A stretch of DNA of 64,000 nucleotides from Novosphingobium sp. 18050 (GTDB lineage: Bacteria; Pseudomonadota; Alphaproteobacteria; Sphingomonadales; Sphingomonadaceae): positions 62,001 to 126,000 of the forward strand of contig NZ_CACSJO010000003.1 of NCBI RefSeq assembly GCF_902706195.1, read 5' to 3'. The translations under genes and the position numbers were made by a program. The notes under the pieces were generated by a model that had not been told where the DNA came from, did no database searches, and was given only the letters and a program-made list of their open reading frames with translations. Positions within the stretch are counted from its first letter, which is position 1, and each line of letters opens with the position of its first letter. This document shows, piece after piece, positions 18,024-26,785 of the stretch.

Positions 18024-18764
18024 TCAGACCTTCCAGCCCGAATGGATCGCGACGAGGCCGCCCATGATCGGCTCGACCTTGGTGTGCCGGAAACCGGCCT
18101 TGCGGATCATGCCCTCGAATTCGGGCATCGGCGGGAAGCGGCGGATCGATTCGATCAGATAGCGATACGAATCGGCGTCGCCTGCGATCATCTGGCCGAT
18201 CTTGGGCACCAGCTTGTGCGAATAGGCATCGTAGACTTCCTTGAAGCCCGGCCATTCGGTGGTCGAGAATTCCAGGCAGAAGAAGCGCCCGCCGTAGTTC
18301 AGCACCCGGTGCGCCTCGGCCAGGGCCTTGTCGATGTGGGTAACGTTACGGATGCCGAAGGCGATCGTATAGGCATCGAACGAACGGTCGTCGAAGCTCA
18401 ATTCCTCGGCGTTCTGGCGCGACCAGACGAGGGTATCGATGCCGCGCTCCATCGCGCGTTCGATGCCGACGTCAAGCATGTCCTGATTGATGTCGGAGAC
18501 GGTGATGCGCGCACCTGCCTCTTCCATGCGGAAGGCGATGTCGCCGGTGCCGCCGGCCATGTCGAGGATCTGTTCATGGCTGCGCGGCTTCACCCGGCGC
18601 ACGAACTTGTCCTTCCAGACCCGGTGCATGCCCGCGGACATGGCGTCGTTCATGATGTCGTACTTGCGCGCGACGGCGGAGAAGACTGCGCCCACGCGCT
18701 CTTCCTTCTCCTCGGGACGGACTTCTTCGTAGCCGAAGGAAACGGTATCGCTGCTATCGCTCAT
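18024..18764 (-). CDS. ubiE: Ubiquinone/menaquinone C-methyltransferase UbiE
   Basis: This 246-residue class I SAM methyltransferase has ILDMAGGTGDIAFRM (motif I, about residues 65-79), FDAYTIAFGIRNVTHIDKAL (post-I/II signature of UbiE) and the terminal segment. It carries out the C-methylation step on the quinone ring. First gene of the ubiE-ubiB-membrane protein-coaBC-dut run. mutM, which often lies beside ubiE in alphaproteobacteria, is not here. Confidence 0.95.
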   Translation of the reverse strand: MSDSSDTVSFGYEEVRPEEKEERVGAVFSAVARKYDIMNDAMSAGMHRVWKDKFVRRVKPRSHEQILDMAGGTGDIAFRMEEAGARITVSDINQDMLDVGIERAMERGIDTLVWSRQNAEELSFDDRSFDAYTIAFGIRNVTHIDKALAEAHRVLNYGGRFFCLEFSTTEWPGFKEVYDAYSHKLVPKIGQMIAGDADSYRYLIESIRRFPPMPEFEGMIRKAGFRHTKVEPIMGGLVAIHSGWKV

Positions 18765-18987
18765 AGGGCCAGTCCTCTAACCATACGCGCCGCGCGGCGC
18801 CAGCCTTGGTTTTGCCCGTGATGACGCCATTCGTCCTAAACAGGGGCCTGACGAGATGCCCGAGGAGGTCTGCGGGCAAGTTCGGGGCCAAGTTCGAGGA
18901 AGGCCGGACATCCTTGCCTCGGCGGGGCAAACCGGGCAGCATCCCGCCATCGGGAACCCCGGCCCGCGCGCCGGCAGGAGGACAGCA

Positions 18988-19374
18988 ATGACCGAGTTCG
19001 ACCCCAAGCCCGCTGACAGGCCAGCCGGTTCGGCCCCCGCCGCCGGGTTCGCGTTCAACAATCCGACGATCATCAACCTGCTTTACCTCGCCTCCTACAT
19101 CACCGGCGTGACCGGGATTGTCGGCGTGGTGCTCGCCTATGTCTGGCGCGGTGAACCCAAGGCGGAGTGGGAAGTATCCCATTACGAATATGCGATTCGC
19201 ACCTTCTGGATCTTCCTGATCGGCATGGTGCTGGGTTTTGTGCTGATGGTGGCGCTTATCGGTTTCGTGATCCTGCCGGTGGTTTCGGTGCTTGTCATCG
19301 TGCGCTGCGTGATGAGCATTCTCAACGCGCAGAAACAGGTGCCCATGCCAAATCCCGGCAGTTGGCTGGTCTGA
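18988..19374 (+). CDS. DUF4870-like small membrane protein
   Basis: A 128-residue protein with a soluble acidic N-terminus and three hydrophobic segments (IINLLYLASYITGVTGIVGVVLAYVW; TFWIFLIGMVLGFVLMVALIGFVILPVVSVLVIVRCV). AGGAGG lies 7 bases before the ATG at 18988, fixing the start; the frame is open upstream without a ribosome site. The arrangement matches DUF4870-type proteins, whose role is unknown. It is divergent from ubiE and convergent with the DUF1294 gene. Confidence 0.82.
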   Translation: MTEFDPKPADRPAGSAPAAGFAFNNPTIINLLYLASYITGVTGIVGVVLAYVWRGEPKAEWEVSHYEYAIRTFWIFLIGMVLGFVLMVALIGFVILPVVSVLVIVRCVMSILNAQKQVPMPNPGSWLV

Positions 19375-19378
19375 CGAA

Positions 19379-19672
19379 CTAGCCCAGCAGGAGGTACGCT
19401 GCCACTCCGAGCGCTGCCACCTGCAGGGCCGCGATGGTGTGGAGGCGCCCTACGAAGGGCTGCTTGCGTGTCTTGTGGCGAAAGACGCGGCGCCCGGCGT
19501 AAGCGCCGGGGCTGCCGCCCGCGAACGCGAGCCAGAGCAGCGTCGATTCCGCGATCCGGCGGCGGCGCGCCCTGGCGTGCGCCTTATCGATGGCGAAGGC
19601 GACGAACGTTGCGAAGTTCAGCGACGCCAGCGCGCAGAGCGCCGCCGTCAGCGTCAGGGAAGCCCCTTCCAT
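19379..19672 (-). CDS. DUF1294 membrane protein
   Basis: A 97-residue protein with two to three hydrophobic segments and the DUF1294 signature: AFAIDKAHARARRRRIAESTLLWLAFAGGSPGAYAGRRVFRHKTRKQPF. The family is of unknown function and is usually a stand-alone or C-terminal membrane domain. The ATG at 19672 follows the MFS stop by 11 bases, so it may be the last gene of the receptor/hydrolase/MFS run. An upstream in-frame ATG would overlap the transporter gene. Confidence 0.8.
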   Translation of the reverse strand: MEGASLTLTAALCALASLNFATFVAFAIDKAHARARRRRIAESTLLWLAFAGGSPGAYAGRRVFRHKTRKQPFVGRLHTIAALQVAALGVAAYLLLG

Positions 19673-19683
19673 CCCGGGCCCGA

Positions 19684-21000
19684 TCACTTCTCCGGCACCC
19701 ATTCCCGGCGCAGCGCGGGACCGGCCAGCGCCATGAGCGCGGCGGCCACGAGGTAGAGCCCCAGCGCGAAGAGCATCGAGTAGCGCAGCGACTCGCTCCC
19801 CCAAATCGGCGTCAGGGCCTTGGACAGCGCGCCAAGCGCATAGATCCCGCCGCCAAGGCCGATCAGGTTATTGATGAGCAGGAACAGCGCCGATGCAGTC
19901 GCGCGCGCGGGCGGCTCCACAAGGTGCTGCACCGCGCTCGTCACCGGGCCGAGCCAGAAATAGGCGAGCGCCTGGGGTAGCAGAAACAGCAGGAACGCGA
20001 GCGGCACGCTGGATGTTGAGATACCCCCGGCGAACAGCGGCACCGCGCAGACGAATGCGATAGCCGGCACCCGGCCGTACCACGCACGGTCGCCCCTCCC
20101 CAGCCGGTCGGCCAGCATTCCGCCCGCCAGTACGCCCACGCAGCCACCCAGCAACAGCACCGCGCCGATGAACCACGAGGTATGTACAAGATCGAGCCCG
20201 AAGCTGCGCTGGAGCAGGCTGGGTAGCCAGAACATCAGGCCATAGCCGAGCATCGAGCTGGATGCCGCACCGAAAGCGAGCATCCAGAACGCCCGCTTGC
20301 CTGCCAGTGTCGCCGCCACTTCGCCGAAGCGGATCGCGGGCGCCTCCGAGGCCGCTGGCGAAGGCGGCCGCCGATCACGCACCACCAGCTTGAACAGCGG
20401 GGCAATGAGGATGCCCGCGAAGCCGACGACAAGGAAGGCCGTGCGCCAGTCCACAGCCTGCGCCACGTAGCCCCCCGCCAGTACGCCCATCGCAGAGCCC
20501 AGCGGGATGCCCAGCGAATAGACCGAAAGCGCGAAAGCACGGCGGTGGCTGGGAAAATGATCGCCGATCACGGCATAGCTCGGCGCCACGCCCCCCGCCT
20601 CGCCGACGCCCACGCCCACGCGCGCGATGAAGATGTGCCAGAACCCCTGCGCCAGCGCACAAGCCGAAGTGAAGAGGCTCCACACCACCAGCGAGCCGGT
20701 GATGACCCATGAACGGCTTGTGCGGTCGGCCAGCCAGGCCAGCGGCACCCCCAGCGTCGAATAGAGGATCGCGAAGGCGAGACCGCCCAGCATTCCCAAC
20801 TCGGCATCGTCGAGGCCGAGATCGGCCTGGATCGGCGCAGCCAGAATCGAGAGGATCTGCCGGTCGACGAAATTGAAGATGTAGACGAGGAGCAGCATCC
20901 CCAGCACGAGATTGGGCGAGGCCTGACCGCGTTCCACGGGCGCGGCCGCGGGCTGGTCGGATGCCTCGGCAGGCTGATGGGGCGCAGCGATGTCGCTCAT
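19684..21000 (-). CDS. Spinster-like MFS transporter
   Basis: The 438-residue MFS protein has about 12 hydrophobic segments, the motif A region PLAWLADRTSRSWVITGSL and the GVGVGEAGGVAPSYAVIGDHFP stretch characteristic of spinster-type transporters. The substrate is unknown. Its start is 1 base after the hydrolase stop, and the TonB-dependent receptor precedes both, so this is a probable uptake operon: outer-membrane receptor, cytoplasmic or periplasmic hydrolase, inner-membrane carrier. Confidence 0.9.
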   Translation of the reverse strand: MSDIAAPHQPAEASDQPAAAPVERGQASPNLVLGMLLLVYIFNFVDRQILSILAAPIQADLGLDDAELGMLGGLAFAILYSTLGVPLAWLADRTSRSWVITGSLVVWSLFTSACALAQGFWHIFIARVGVGVGEAGGVAPSYAVIGDHFPSHRRAFALSVYSLGIPLGSAMGVLAGGYVAQAVDWRTAFLVVGFAGILIAPLFKLVVRDRRPPSPAASEAPAIRFGEVAATLAGKRAFWMLAFGAASSSMLGYGLMFWLPSLLQRSFGLDLVHTSWFIGAVLLLGGCVGVLAGGMLADRLGRGDRAWYGRVPAIAFVCAVPLFAGGISTSSVPLAFLLFLLPQALAYFWLGPVTSAVQHLVEPPARATASALFLLINNLIGLGGGIYALGALSKALTPIWGSESLRYSMLFALGLYLVAAALMALAGPALRREWVPEK

Positions 21001-21001
21001 G

Positions 21002-21883
21002 TCAGGTCACGTGCTCCTTGAGGAAGACCTCGATTTCCGCCAGCGCCGCCGGCTCGTCGAGTATCGGGGCATGGCCGACGCGCGGCACTTCCACGCCCGC
21101 ATAGGCGCCCGCGTGGCGGCGCGCCATCTCCTGCGCGGTCGCGGCGCTCAGCAGGTCCGAAAGCGCGCCGCGCACGACCAGCACCGGCACTTCATCCAGC
21201 AAGTCCCACAGGGGCCAGAGGTCGGGCGGCACGGTTTGCGGATCATCTCCCGCAACACTTTGCGCAATCGCCGGATCATAGGCGAAGGAGACCGAGCCGT
21301 CGGCGTTCTCGCGGGCAACGCGGCGGGCGAACGCCGCCCAGTCCGCGCTACCGTAATCGGGAAAGGCCGAAGCGTTGATCGCTCGGGTACGGGCGGCAGC
21401 CTCGCTCCAGTCCGCCATCGCACCCGAAGGACCGACATAGCTCTGTATCCGTGCAAGCCCGGCAGGATCGAGCACCGGGCCGATGTCGTTAAAGATCGCC
21501 GCCTGCGCGAGGCCGGGCCGCAGCGCGTTCATCACCATCGCCATGAGCCCGCCCATCGAGGTGCCGATTAGCCCGGCGCGCACAATGCCAAGGTCGTCCA
21601 GCAGCGCCAGCATGTCCTGCGCATAAACGTCCGGGCGGTACTGCGCCGGGTCCGGGTCCCACTGAGACAGCCCCCGCCCGCGCTGGTCGGGCACGATCAT
21701 CCGGTAGCGCCCGGCCAGCCGCGCCGCGAGTGGCTCAAAATCGGCGCTGTTTCGGGTCAGGCCGTGCATCATCAGCAGCACGGGAGCCTGCTGGCCCCCG
21801 GCTGGATTTTGGGCCGCATAGTCGCGCGCGGCAAGGTCGAGACGCCCGCAGGCGCTGCGATAGCGGTGGACGCGGTAGTCCAT
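21002..21883 (-). CDS. Alpha/beta hydrolase
   Basis: A 293-residue alpha/beta-hydrolase with oxyanion region MMHGLTRNSADFEPLAARL, the nucleophile elbow GLIGTSMGGLMAM (Ser in GTSMGG), a likely acid at VVRGALSDLL and a C-terminal His in VPRVGHAPILDEP. Substrate unknown. GGAAA precedes the ATG at 21883; an upstream in-frame ATG at 21913 gives a Pro/Arg-rich extension and is less likely. Operon with TonB-dependent receptor (58 bases upstream) and MFS carrier. Confidence 0.88.
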   Translation of the reverse strand: MDYRVHRYRSACGRLDLAARDYAAQNPAGGQQAPVLLMMHGLTRNSADFEPLAARLAGRYRMIVPDQRGRGLSQWDPDPAQYRPDVYAQDMLALLDDLGIVRAGLIGTSMGGLMAMVMNALRPGLAQAAIFNDIGPVLDPAGLARIQSYVGPSGAMADWSEAAARTRAINASAFPDYGSADWAAFARRVARENADGSVSFAYDPAIAQSVAGDDPQTVPPDLWPLWDLLDEVPVLVVRGALSDLLSAATAQEMARRHAGAYAGVEVPRVGHAPILDEPAALAEIEVFLKEHVT

Positions 21884-21941
21884 GTCGCAAGGTTTCCTTT
21901 CAGGCGCAGGCATGCCGGGCCGTGACGGCCCGGCATGCCCG

Positions 21942-24296
21942 TCAGAACGCCAGCGTCGCGGTCGCGAAGACCTGGCGCGGGTTGCCGTAGAAGGCCGTCA
22001 GCGTACCCTCGGTGCCGAGCGTGGGGATGAACCGTCCGCTGGGTGCCGTCAGCAGTTCGCCCGTGACCGGGTTGGCGGCAAGGAACGTATAGCCCGAAGT
22101 CTTGTACTGCTTGTCGAACAGGTTCTTGCCGTGCACGCCCAGCGTCCAGCGCCCGCCCGGTGCGGAGTAGACCAGGCTGGCATCGAGAAGCCCGTAGCCC
22201 TTCTGGTCGAGGTAGGGGTTGGGGATTTCGAACTGGTGGGTCTTGCTGCGATACGAGTAGGTCGTGCTGAAAGACACGTCACCCTCGCCGACCGGCGCAG
22301 TATAGGCCAGCGTCGCGCTCGTGGTCCACCTGGGGGTGTTCTGAACGTCGCGATTGGCAGCGACATCAGTGGGAACGCCGCCGATATTGGCGATATATTC
22401 CTTGTACTTGGCATTGATGTAGCCAAGCGAGCCGGAAAGGCTCAGGCGATCGCCCGCCGCCATCATATCCTGCGCTAACCGGGCATTGGCTTCCAGCTCG
22501 AAACCACGGAAGCGGGCTTTGCCGGCATTGGTGATGATCCCGCAGAAAGTCGGGATACCGCCCACTGTACAGCCCGCAGAACCGGGGATCTGCACATCCC
22601 TGTAGTCCATCTGGAACGCCGCCGCCGCGATGTAGAGACCGCCTCCGAACAGGTTCGCCTTGTAGCCGATCTCGTAGCTGTCGACCGTCTCCGGCTTGAA
22701 GCTGAGGTAGTCGGTCACTTCCGCATCGGTGGGCATGCCCGGCGTGGCTGCAGGTGCGTTGACTCCGACGCCGCGCGGATCGAAGCCGCCGCCCTTGAAG
22801 CCCTGGCTGAAGCTGGCGTAGATATTGTGGTCAGGCGTAGGCTTGAAGCTGATCGACGCGCGCGGGGTGAACTTCTTGAAGGTCGCCTTGCCAGAAAAGT
22901 CGGTGCTCGGCGCGCCCAGCGGCAAGCCCGCCCCGCCGAATACCGGCGATCCGCCGCCAAGATAGTTCTGCCGCAATATCTGCGCGCGGCGCTCGTCCCA
23001 GGTATAGCGACCGCCGACCGACAGGCTGAGCTGCTGGGTGAAATCGAAAGTGAAGTCGCCGAAGATCGCGAAAGTCTCCGTATCGACATTTGCCTGAGTG
23101 AACGCGGTGAGGCCATTGACCGCAGTGAACAGGCGCGTGTCGAACTGCGTGTCCGCCTTGCCCGACAGATAGTAGGCGCCGATCAGGCCCTGCACCATGC
23201 CGTCGTCGTAGAGGAACTGGAATTCCTGGCTGGTCTGCTCGTTGCGGTAAAAGGCCGGCACGTCGAGGTCGACGGCGGGCAGCGCGTCGAAATCGATCGG
23301 CGAGGCACTGCTGTCCTTGCGCCAGGAACTGATCGAGCGGAACGTCAGGCTGTCCGCCAGCTCGGCTGTGGCATTGATCGCGAAACCGTAAGCCTCGACC
23401 TCCTGCTTGGGGTCGTTGAGGCCCCCGCGGGTGTCGAACACGTCCTTCAGCACCGGCGCGCCAGAGGCATAGCCCGGAATCAGGCGGTGGCCGCCGCGCG
23501 AGTTGGACTTGTCCTTGGTGTAATCGCCCGAGATGCGGATCAGCACCGGCTCGCCGTAGCCGCCGATATCGACGCTGGCGCGGCCAGCCCAGATATCCTT
23601 GTTGTAGTTGTCCTCGCCGGTGGTGAGGTTCTTGCCGAAGCCGCCGCGCGACAGGCGCGCCGCCGACCCACCAATCCGGATGAGGTCGCTTACCGGAGCC
23701 GAGGCGGTGACGATGAGATCGGCCTGGTCGTAAGTGCCGTAAGTGCCCTTCACCTTGAGCGAGAAATCCTGCGGCAGTTGCCTGGTCACATACTTGACCG
23801 CTCCGCCGATGGTGTTGCGCCCATAGAGCGTGCCCTGCGGCCCACGCAGCACTTCGATCCGCTCGACATCGTAGATATCGAGCACCGCGGCCTGCGGGCG
23901 GTTGAGATAGACATCGTCGAGATAGATGCCGACGCCCTGTTCGAAGCCCGAAACCGGGTCCTGCTGGCCGACGCCGCGAATGAAGGCCGACAGCGTGGAA
24001 TTGGTGCCGCGCGAAGGTTCCAGCGTGACGTTGGGCGCCGAATTGGCGATCTCGGTGATGTCGATCGCGCCGGATTTCGCGAGTTGTTCACCGCTGAAGC
24101 TGGTGACCGCGATAGGTACGTCGACCAGGCGTTCCTCGCGGCGGCGTGCGGTTACGATGATGTCACCTCCAGATGCTTCGGAAGCTGATTCCGCCCTCGC
24201 CGGGGCTTCTTGCGCCAGCACCGGCGAAGTCACACCCAGCCCGCCGCACAGACCTAGCACGCTCGAGGAAATCGCGAGGAAACGCGCCTTGCGCAT
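21942..24296 (-). CDS. TonB-dependent receptor
   Basis: The 784-residue outer-membrane receptor has a signal peptide (MRKARFLAISSSVLGLC through VLAQ), a TonB box (DIIVTARR), a plug domain (GVGQQDPVSGFEQGVGIYLDDVYLNRPQAAVLDIYDVERIEVLRGPQGTLYGRNTIGG, with the RGPQGTLYGRN hallmark) and a large beta-barrel ending in Phe (ATATLAF). GGGAGAG lies 8 bases before the ATG at 24296. This subclass is abundant in sphingomonads and often takes up aromatic or complex carbon rather than iron; the ligand is unknown. First gene of the operon with hydrolase and MFS carrier, and divergent from the TetR gene. Confidence 0.94.
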   Translation of the reverse strand: MRKARFLAISSSVLGLCGGLGVTSPVLAQEAPARAESASEASGGDIIVTARRREERLVDVPIAVTSFSGEQLAKSGAIDITEIANSAPNVTLEPSRGTNSTLSAFIRGVGQQDPVSGFEQGVGIYLDDVYLNRPQAAVLDIYDVERIEVLRGPQGTLYGRNTIGGAVKYVTRQLPQDFSLKVKGTYGTYDQADLIVTASAPVSDLIRIGGSAARLSRGGFGKNLTTGEDNYNKDIWAGRASVDIGGYGEPVLIRISGDYTKDKSNSRGGHRLIPGYASGAPVLKDVFDTRGGLNDPKQEVEAYGFAINATAELADSLTFRSISSWRKDSSASPIDFDALPAVDLDVPAFYRNEQTSQEFQFLYDDGMVQGLIGAYYLSGKADTQFDTRLFTAVNGLTAFTQANVDTETFAIFGDFTFDFTQQLSLSVGGRYTWDERRAQILRQNYLGGGSPVFGGAGLPLGAPSTDFSGKATFKKFTPRASISFKPTPDHNIYASFSQGFKGGGFDPRGVGVNAPAATPGMPTDAEVTDYLSFKPETVDSYEIGYKANLFGGGLYIAAAAFQMDYRDVQIPGSAGCTVGGIPTFCGIITNAGKARFRGFELEANARLAQDMMAAGDRLSLSGSLGYINAKYKEYIANIGGVPTDVAANRDVQNTPRWTTSATLAYTAPVGEGDVSFSTTYSYRSKTHQFEIPNPYLDQKGYGLLDASLVYSAPGGRWTLGVHGKNLFDKQYKTSGYTFLAANPVTGELLTAPSGRFIPTLGTEGTLTAFYGNPRQVFATATLAF

Positions 24297-24343
24297 CGTA
24301 TACTCTCCCATGGTCGCTTATTGTTGAGGTCGTGCATATTGAT

Positions 24344-24363
24344 AGTTGAACCAAGTTTCAACT
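24344..24363. promoter_or_regulatory. 20-bp palindrome between the receptor operon and TetR gene, likely operator
   Basis: AGTTGAACCAAGTTTCAACT contains 7-base perfect inverted arms (AGTTGAA and TTCAACT) around 6 bases. It lies midway between the TonB-receptor start (24296) and the TetR-like start (24408), where an autoregulated TetR would bind. The extended reading frame at 24321 would swallow this site, which argues for the later GTG start. Confidence 0.6.
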
Positions 24364-24407
24364 TTGAATATTTGCCAAGCTCGAAACTCCGGTCTAGCTG
24401 TGTCGTC

Positions 24408-25046
24408 GTGACCACACCGACGCCACCGGCTGACAATGGCCCGGCCGACAAGGCCCAGGCCGACAAGGCACCCCGCACCGAACGGGGTCGGCGCACGTTG
24501 CGCAAGCTGCTCGACGCGGCGGCGATCGAATTTGGTGAGCGCGGTTTCCACGAAGCCTCGATCACCGGCATCACCCGGCGCGCAGGTACGGCGCTGGGCA
24601 GTTTCTACACGTACTTCAATTCCAAGGACGAGATTTTCCGCGCGCTGGTCGATGACCTCAGCGGTAAAGTCCGCGAGGCCGCGCTCAGTGCCCGCCAGCA
24701 GGACCTGCCCGCGCTGGAGACCGAACGCGCCTCGCTCGCCGGGTTCCTCCGCTTCGCCAGCGAGCACAAGGAAATCTACCGAATCATCGACGAGTGCGAA
24801 TTCGTCGACCCGGACAGCTTCCGCCTGCACTATCGCAATACCGCACGCCGCATCCACGAACGTCTCGCCGAAGGCATCCGCAAGGGCGAGCTGCGCGAAG
24901 ATCTGGGCGAGGCCCATGCCTGGGCGATCATGGGCATGAACGTGTTCCTGGGGCTGCGCTATGCGGTCTGGTCCGAGGACGCGGGCGCGGAAGAAGTGGC
25001 GGAACTGGCCAACTCGATCCTGCGCGAAGGCATCGCCAAGCGCTGA
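24408..25046 (+). CDS. TetR-family transcriptional regulator
   Basis: A 212-residue TetR protein with an N-terminal helix-turn-helix (about residues 22-68: RTLRKLLDAAAIEFGERGFHEASITGITRRAGTALGSFYTYFNSKDEIF). The C-terminal ligand domain (IIDECEFVDPDSFRLHY, WAIMGMNVFLGLRYAVW) resembles regulators of acyl or aromatic metabolism. The start is set at the GTG at 24408 because the earlier ATG at 24321 lies left of the 24344 palindrome and would add 29 residues unlike the family. Likely represses the divergent receptor operon. Confidence 0.88.
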   Translation: MTTPTPPADNGPADKAQADKAPRTERGRRTLRKLLDAAAIEFGERGFHEASITGITRRAGTALGSFYTYFNSKDEIFRALVDDLSGKVREAALSARQQDLPALETERASLAGFLRFASEHKEIYRIIDECEFVDPDSFRLHYRNTARRIHERLAEGIRKGELREDLGEAHAWAIMGMNVFLGLRYAVWSEDAGAEEVAELANSILREGIAKR

Positions 25047-25152
25047 AGGCCCGATCGGCGCGGCACCGCCTGCTGGCACTTTACCGTCATTTACGCGATG
25101 ATAAGGCCGACCTGCCAGAGAGTGTCGCCAGACAGGAACGGAAGAATCTCAC

Positions 25153-25806
25153 TTGGACGCGCGCATCCTCCTCGCTTCGGGCTTCGTTGCCCTTGCCGCC
25201 ATCGCCGGCGTTCTCGTCGTCGCGGCGTCGCCCGAGAAGCCTGAACCGGCCTCGCTTGCCGAGGCCAGGCTGGCCGATGCAGGTGGGAAGACGCCCCCGC
25301 CCGTCGCCGCCAGACCTGCCCCCACGCCCGGAAAGGACGAGCCCTTCGTCATCAAGCGCATCCTGCCGATCAGCGGCGCGATCAAGTACGGCGAATGGCA
25401 CTGGGACGACAAGAACGTGCCCGCCGGACCGATCGTCGTCACTGTCGATCTCGAAGCGCGGGTGCTGTCTGTGTTCCGCTCGGGCTACGAGATCGGTGCG
25501 ACGGCCGTCCTGCTCGGCACCGATGACAAACCCACCCCGCTGGGGGTCTTCCCGATCACCCAGAAGGACAAGGACCACGTCTCCAACATCTACACCGGCG
25601 CGCCGATGCCTTACATGCAGCGTCTGACCAATGACGGGATCACCCTGCACGGATCCGACGTGGCGCTGGGCTATGCCAGCCACGGCTGCGTGGGCATGCC
25701 CAACGACTTCGCTGCAAAGCTCTTTTCGACGACCAAACTAGGCGACAAGGTCTACATCACACGGGGAAAGCAGGTCGGCATGGGGGACAGTCTGGTCGGC
25801 GGATAG
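25153..25806 (+). CDS. L,D-transpeptidase (YkuD/ErfK family)
   Basis: The 217-residue protein starts with TTG and a signal anchor (LLASGFVALAAIAGVLVVAAS). The YkuD domain (about 90-210) has IVVTVDLEARVLSVFRSG, the PTPLGVFPI strand and the catalytic motif HGSDVALGYASHGCVGMP with His and Cys. It catalyses 3-3 cross-links or attaches proteins to peptidoglycan in the periplasm. The gene ends just before the convergent tilS. No anomaly. Confidence 0.9.
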   Translation: MDARILLASGFVALAAIAGVLVVAASPEKPEPASLAEARLADAGGKTPPPVAARPAPTPGKDEPFVIKRILPISGAIKYGEWHWDDKNVPAGPIVVTVDLEARVLSVFRSGYEIGATAVLLGTDDKPTPLGVFPITQKDKDHVSNIYTGAPMPYMQRLTNDGITLHGSDVALGYASHGCVGMPNDFAAKLFSTTKLGDKVYITRGKQVGMGDSLVGG

Positions 25807-25809
25807 TCT

Positions 25810-26784
25810 TCAGCGCTCGCGCCGGACCGCCCTGACCGGGGCTTTCGCAAAGCTCCAGCCCCCCGCATTGGGCCGCGCCACCAGATTGCCGATTGAGGCA
25901 GGCCGCCCTGAGACAAGACTTTCGAGCAACCGGGCGATGGCGCCGCCCCGCGCCTCCTCACCGTCCAGCTCGCGCACGATCCGCGCGAGAACGCGCAAGA
26001 CCACCGCGCGCGGAGCCTGCGGACGGTATTTGAGGCCCATCGGCTCCTTTTTCACGCAGGACCGCCATTCGAGCGCGGCCATCCAGTCGAGCGCCGCATC
26101 GGCCTCTGCGATATGCGCCGCGCTCTGCGCAATGGCGGAAACGTCCAGCCAGTCCGCATCGGCCAGCGCCTTGCGGATGCGCACGCGGTCGAAGCGGTCG
26201 TTGGCGTTGCTGGGATCTTCCGCCGCGACCAGCCCGGCGCTGCACACCACTTCGCCAAGTTCGGCGCGGCGCCACGCCAGCACCGGACGCAGCAGCGGCA
26301 AGGCCGCGCCCGCCACCGTGCCACGCGCGCGCGCGCCGGCAAGGCCCGCGACGCCGCTGGCCCGGTTGAGGCGCATCAACAGGGTTTCAGCCTGATCGTC
26401 GGCCTGATGGCCGGTCGCCAGTGCGGCAAGGCCTCGCTGTCCCGCCCAATCCGCCAGCGCACCGTAGCGCGCGGTACGGGCCTCGGCCTGGACATTGCCG
26501 GGGGCAACTTCGACTGTCAGCGTGGCATGGGGAACGCCAAGACCGGCGCAGATCCGCGCCACCTCCACCGCTTCCGCCGCGCTTTCGGGACGAAGTCCGT
26601 GATCCACCGTCGCCGCCTCGACCCGTCCGGGCAGCGCCGCCCGGGCCAGCAGCAACAGGGCAAGGCTGTCAGGTCCACCGGACACGGCAAGGCCCAGCCG
26701 AGCGCCCTCCTCGTCCACACCCTCAGGCCAGAGCGCCGCCAGACCGGCACGAAACCGGCCCGCGGCGTCTTCCTCTATGGGCAT
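25810..26784 (-). CDS. tilS: tRNA(Ile)-lysidine synthase
   Basis: The 324-residue TilS has the PP-loop motif SGGPDS at residues 35-40, then the ALATGHQADDQAETLLMRLNRASG signature and NDRFDRVRIRK. It converts C34 of the AUA-reading tRNA-Ile to lysidine, essential for codon accuracy. The domain is shorter than the E. coli enzyme, as in many alphaproteobacteria lacking the full C-terminal region. The start ATG is one base after the cpoB stop, so coupling is likely; the frame is open 24 codons upstream. Confidence 0.93.
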   Translation of the reverse strand: MPIEEDAAGRFRAGLAALWPEGVDEEGARLGLAVSGGPDSLALLLLARAALPGRVEAATVDHGLRPESAAEAVEVARICAGLGVPHATLTVEVAPGNVQAEARTARYGALADWAGQRGLAALATGHQADDQAETLLMRLNRASGVAGLAGARARGTVAGAALPLLRPVLAWRRAELGEVVCSAGLVAAEDPSNANDRFDRVRIRKALADADWLDVSAIAQSAAHIAEADAALDWMAALEWRSCVKKEPMGLKYRPQAPRAVVLRVLARIVRELDGEEARGGAIARLLESLVSGRPASIGNLVARPNAGGWSFAKAPVRAVRRER

Positions 26785-26785
26785 G

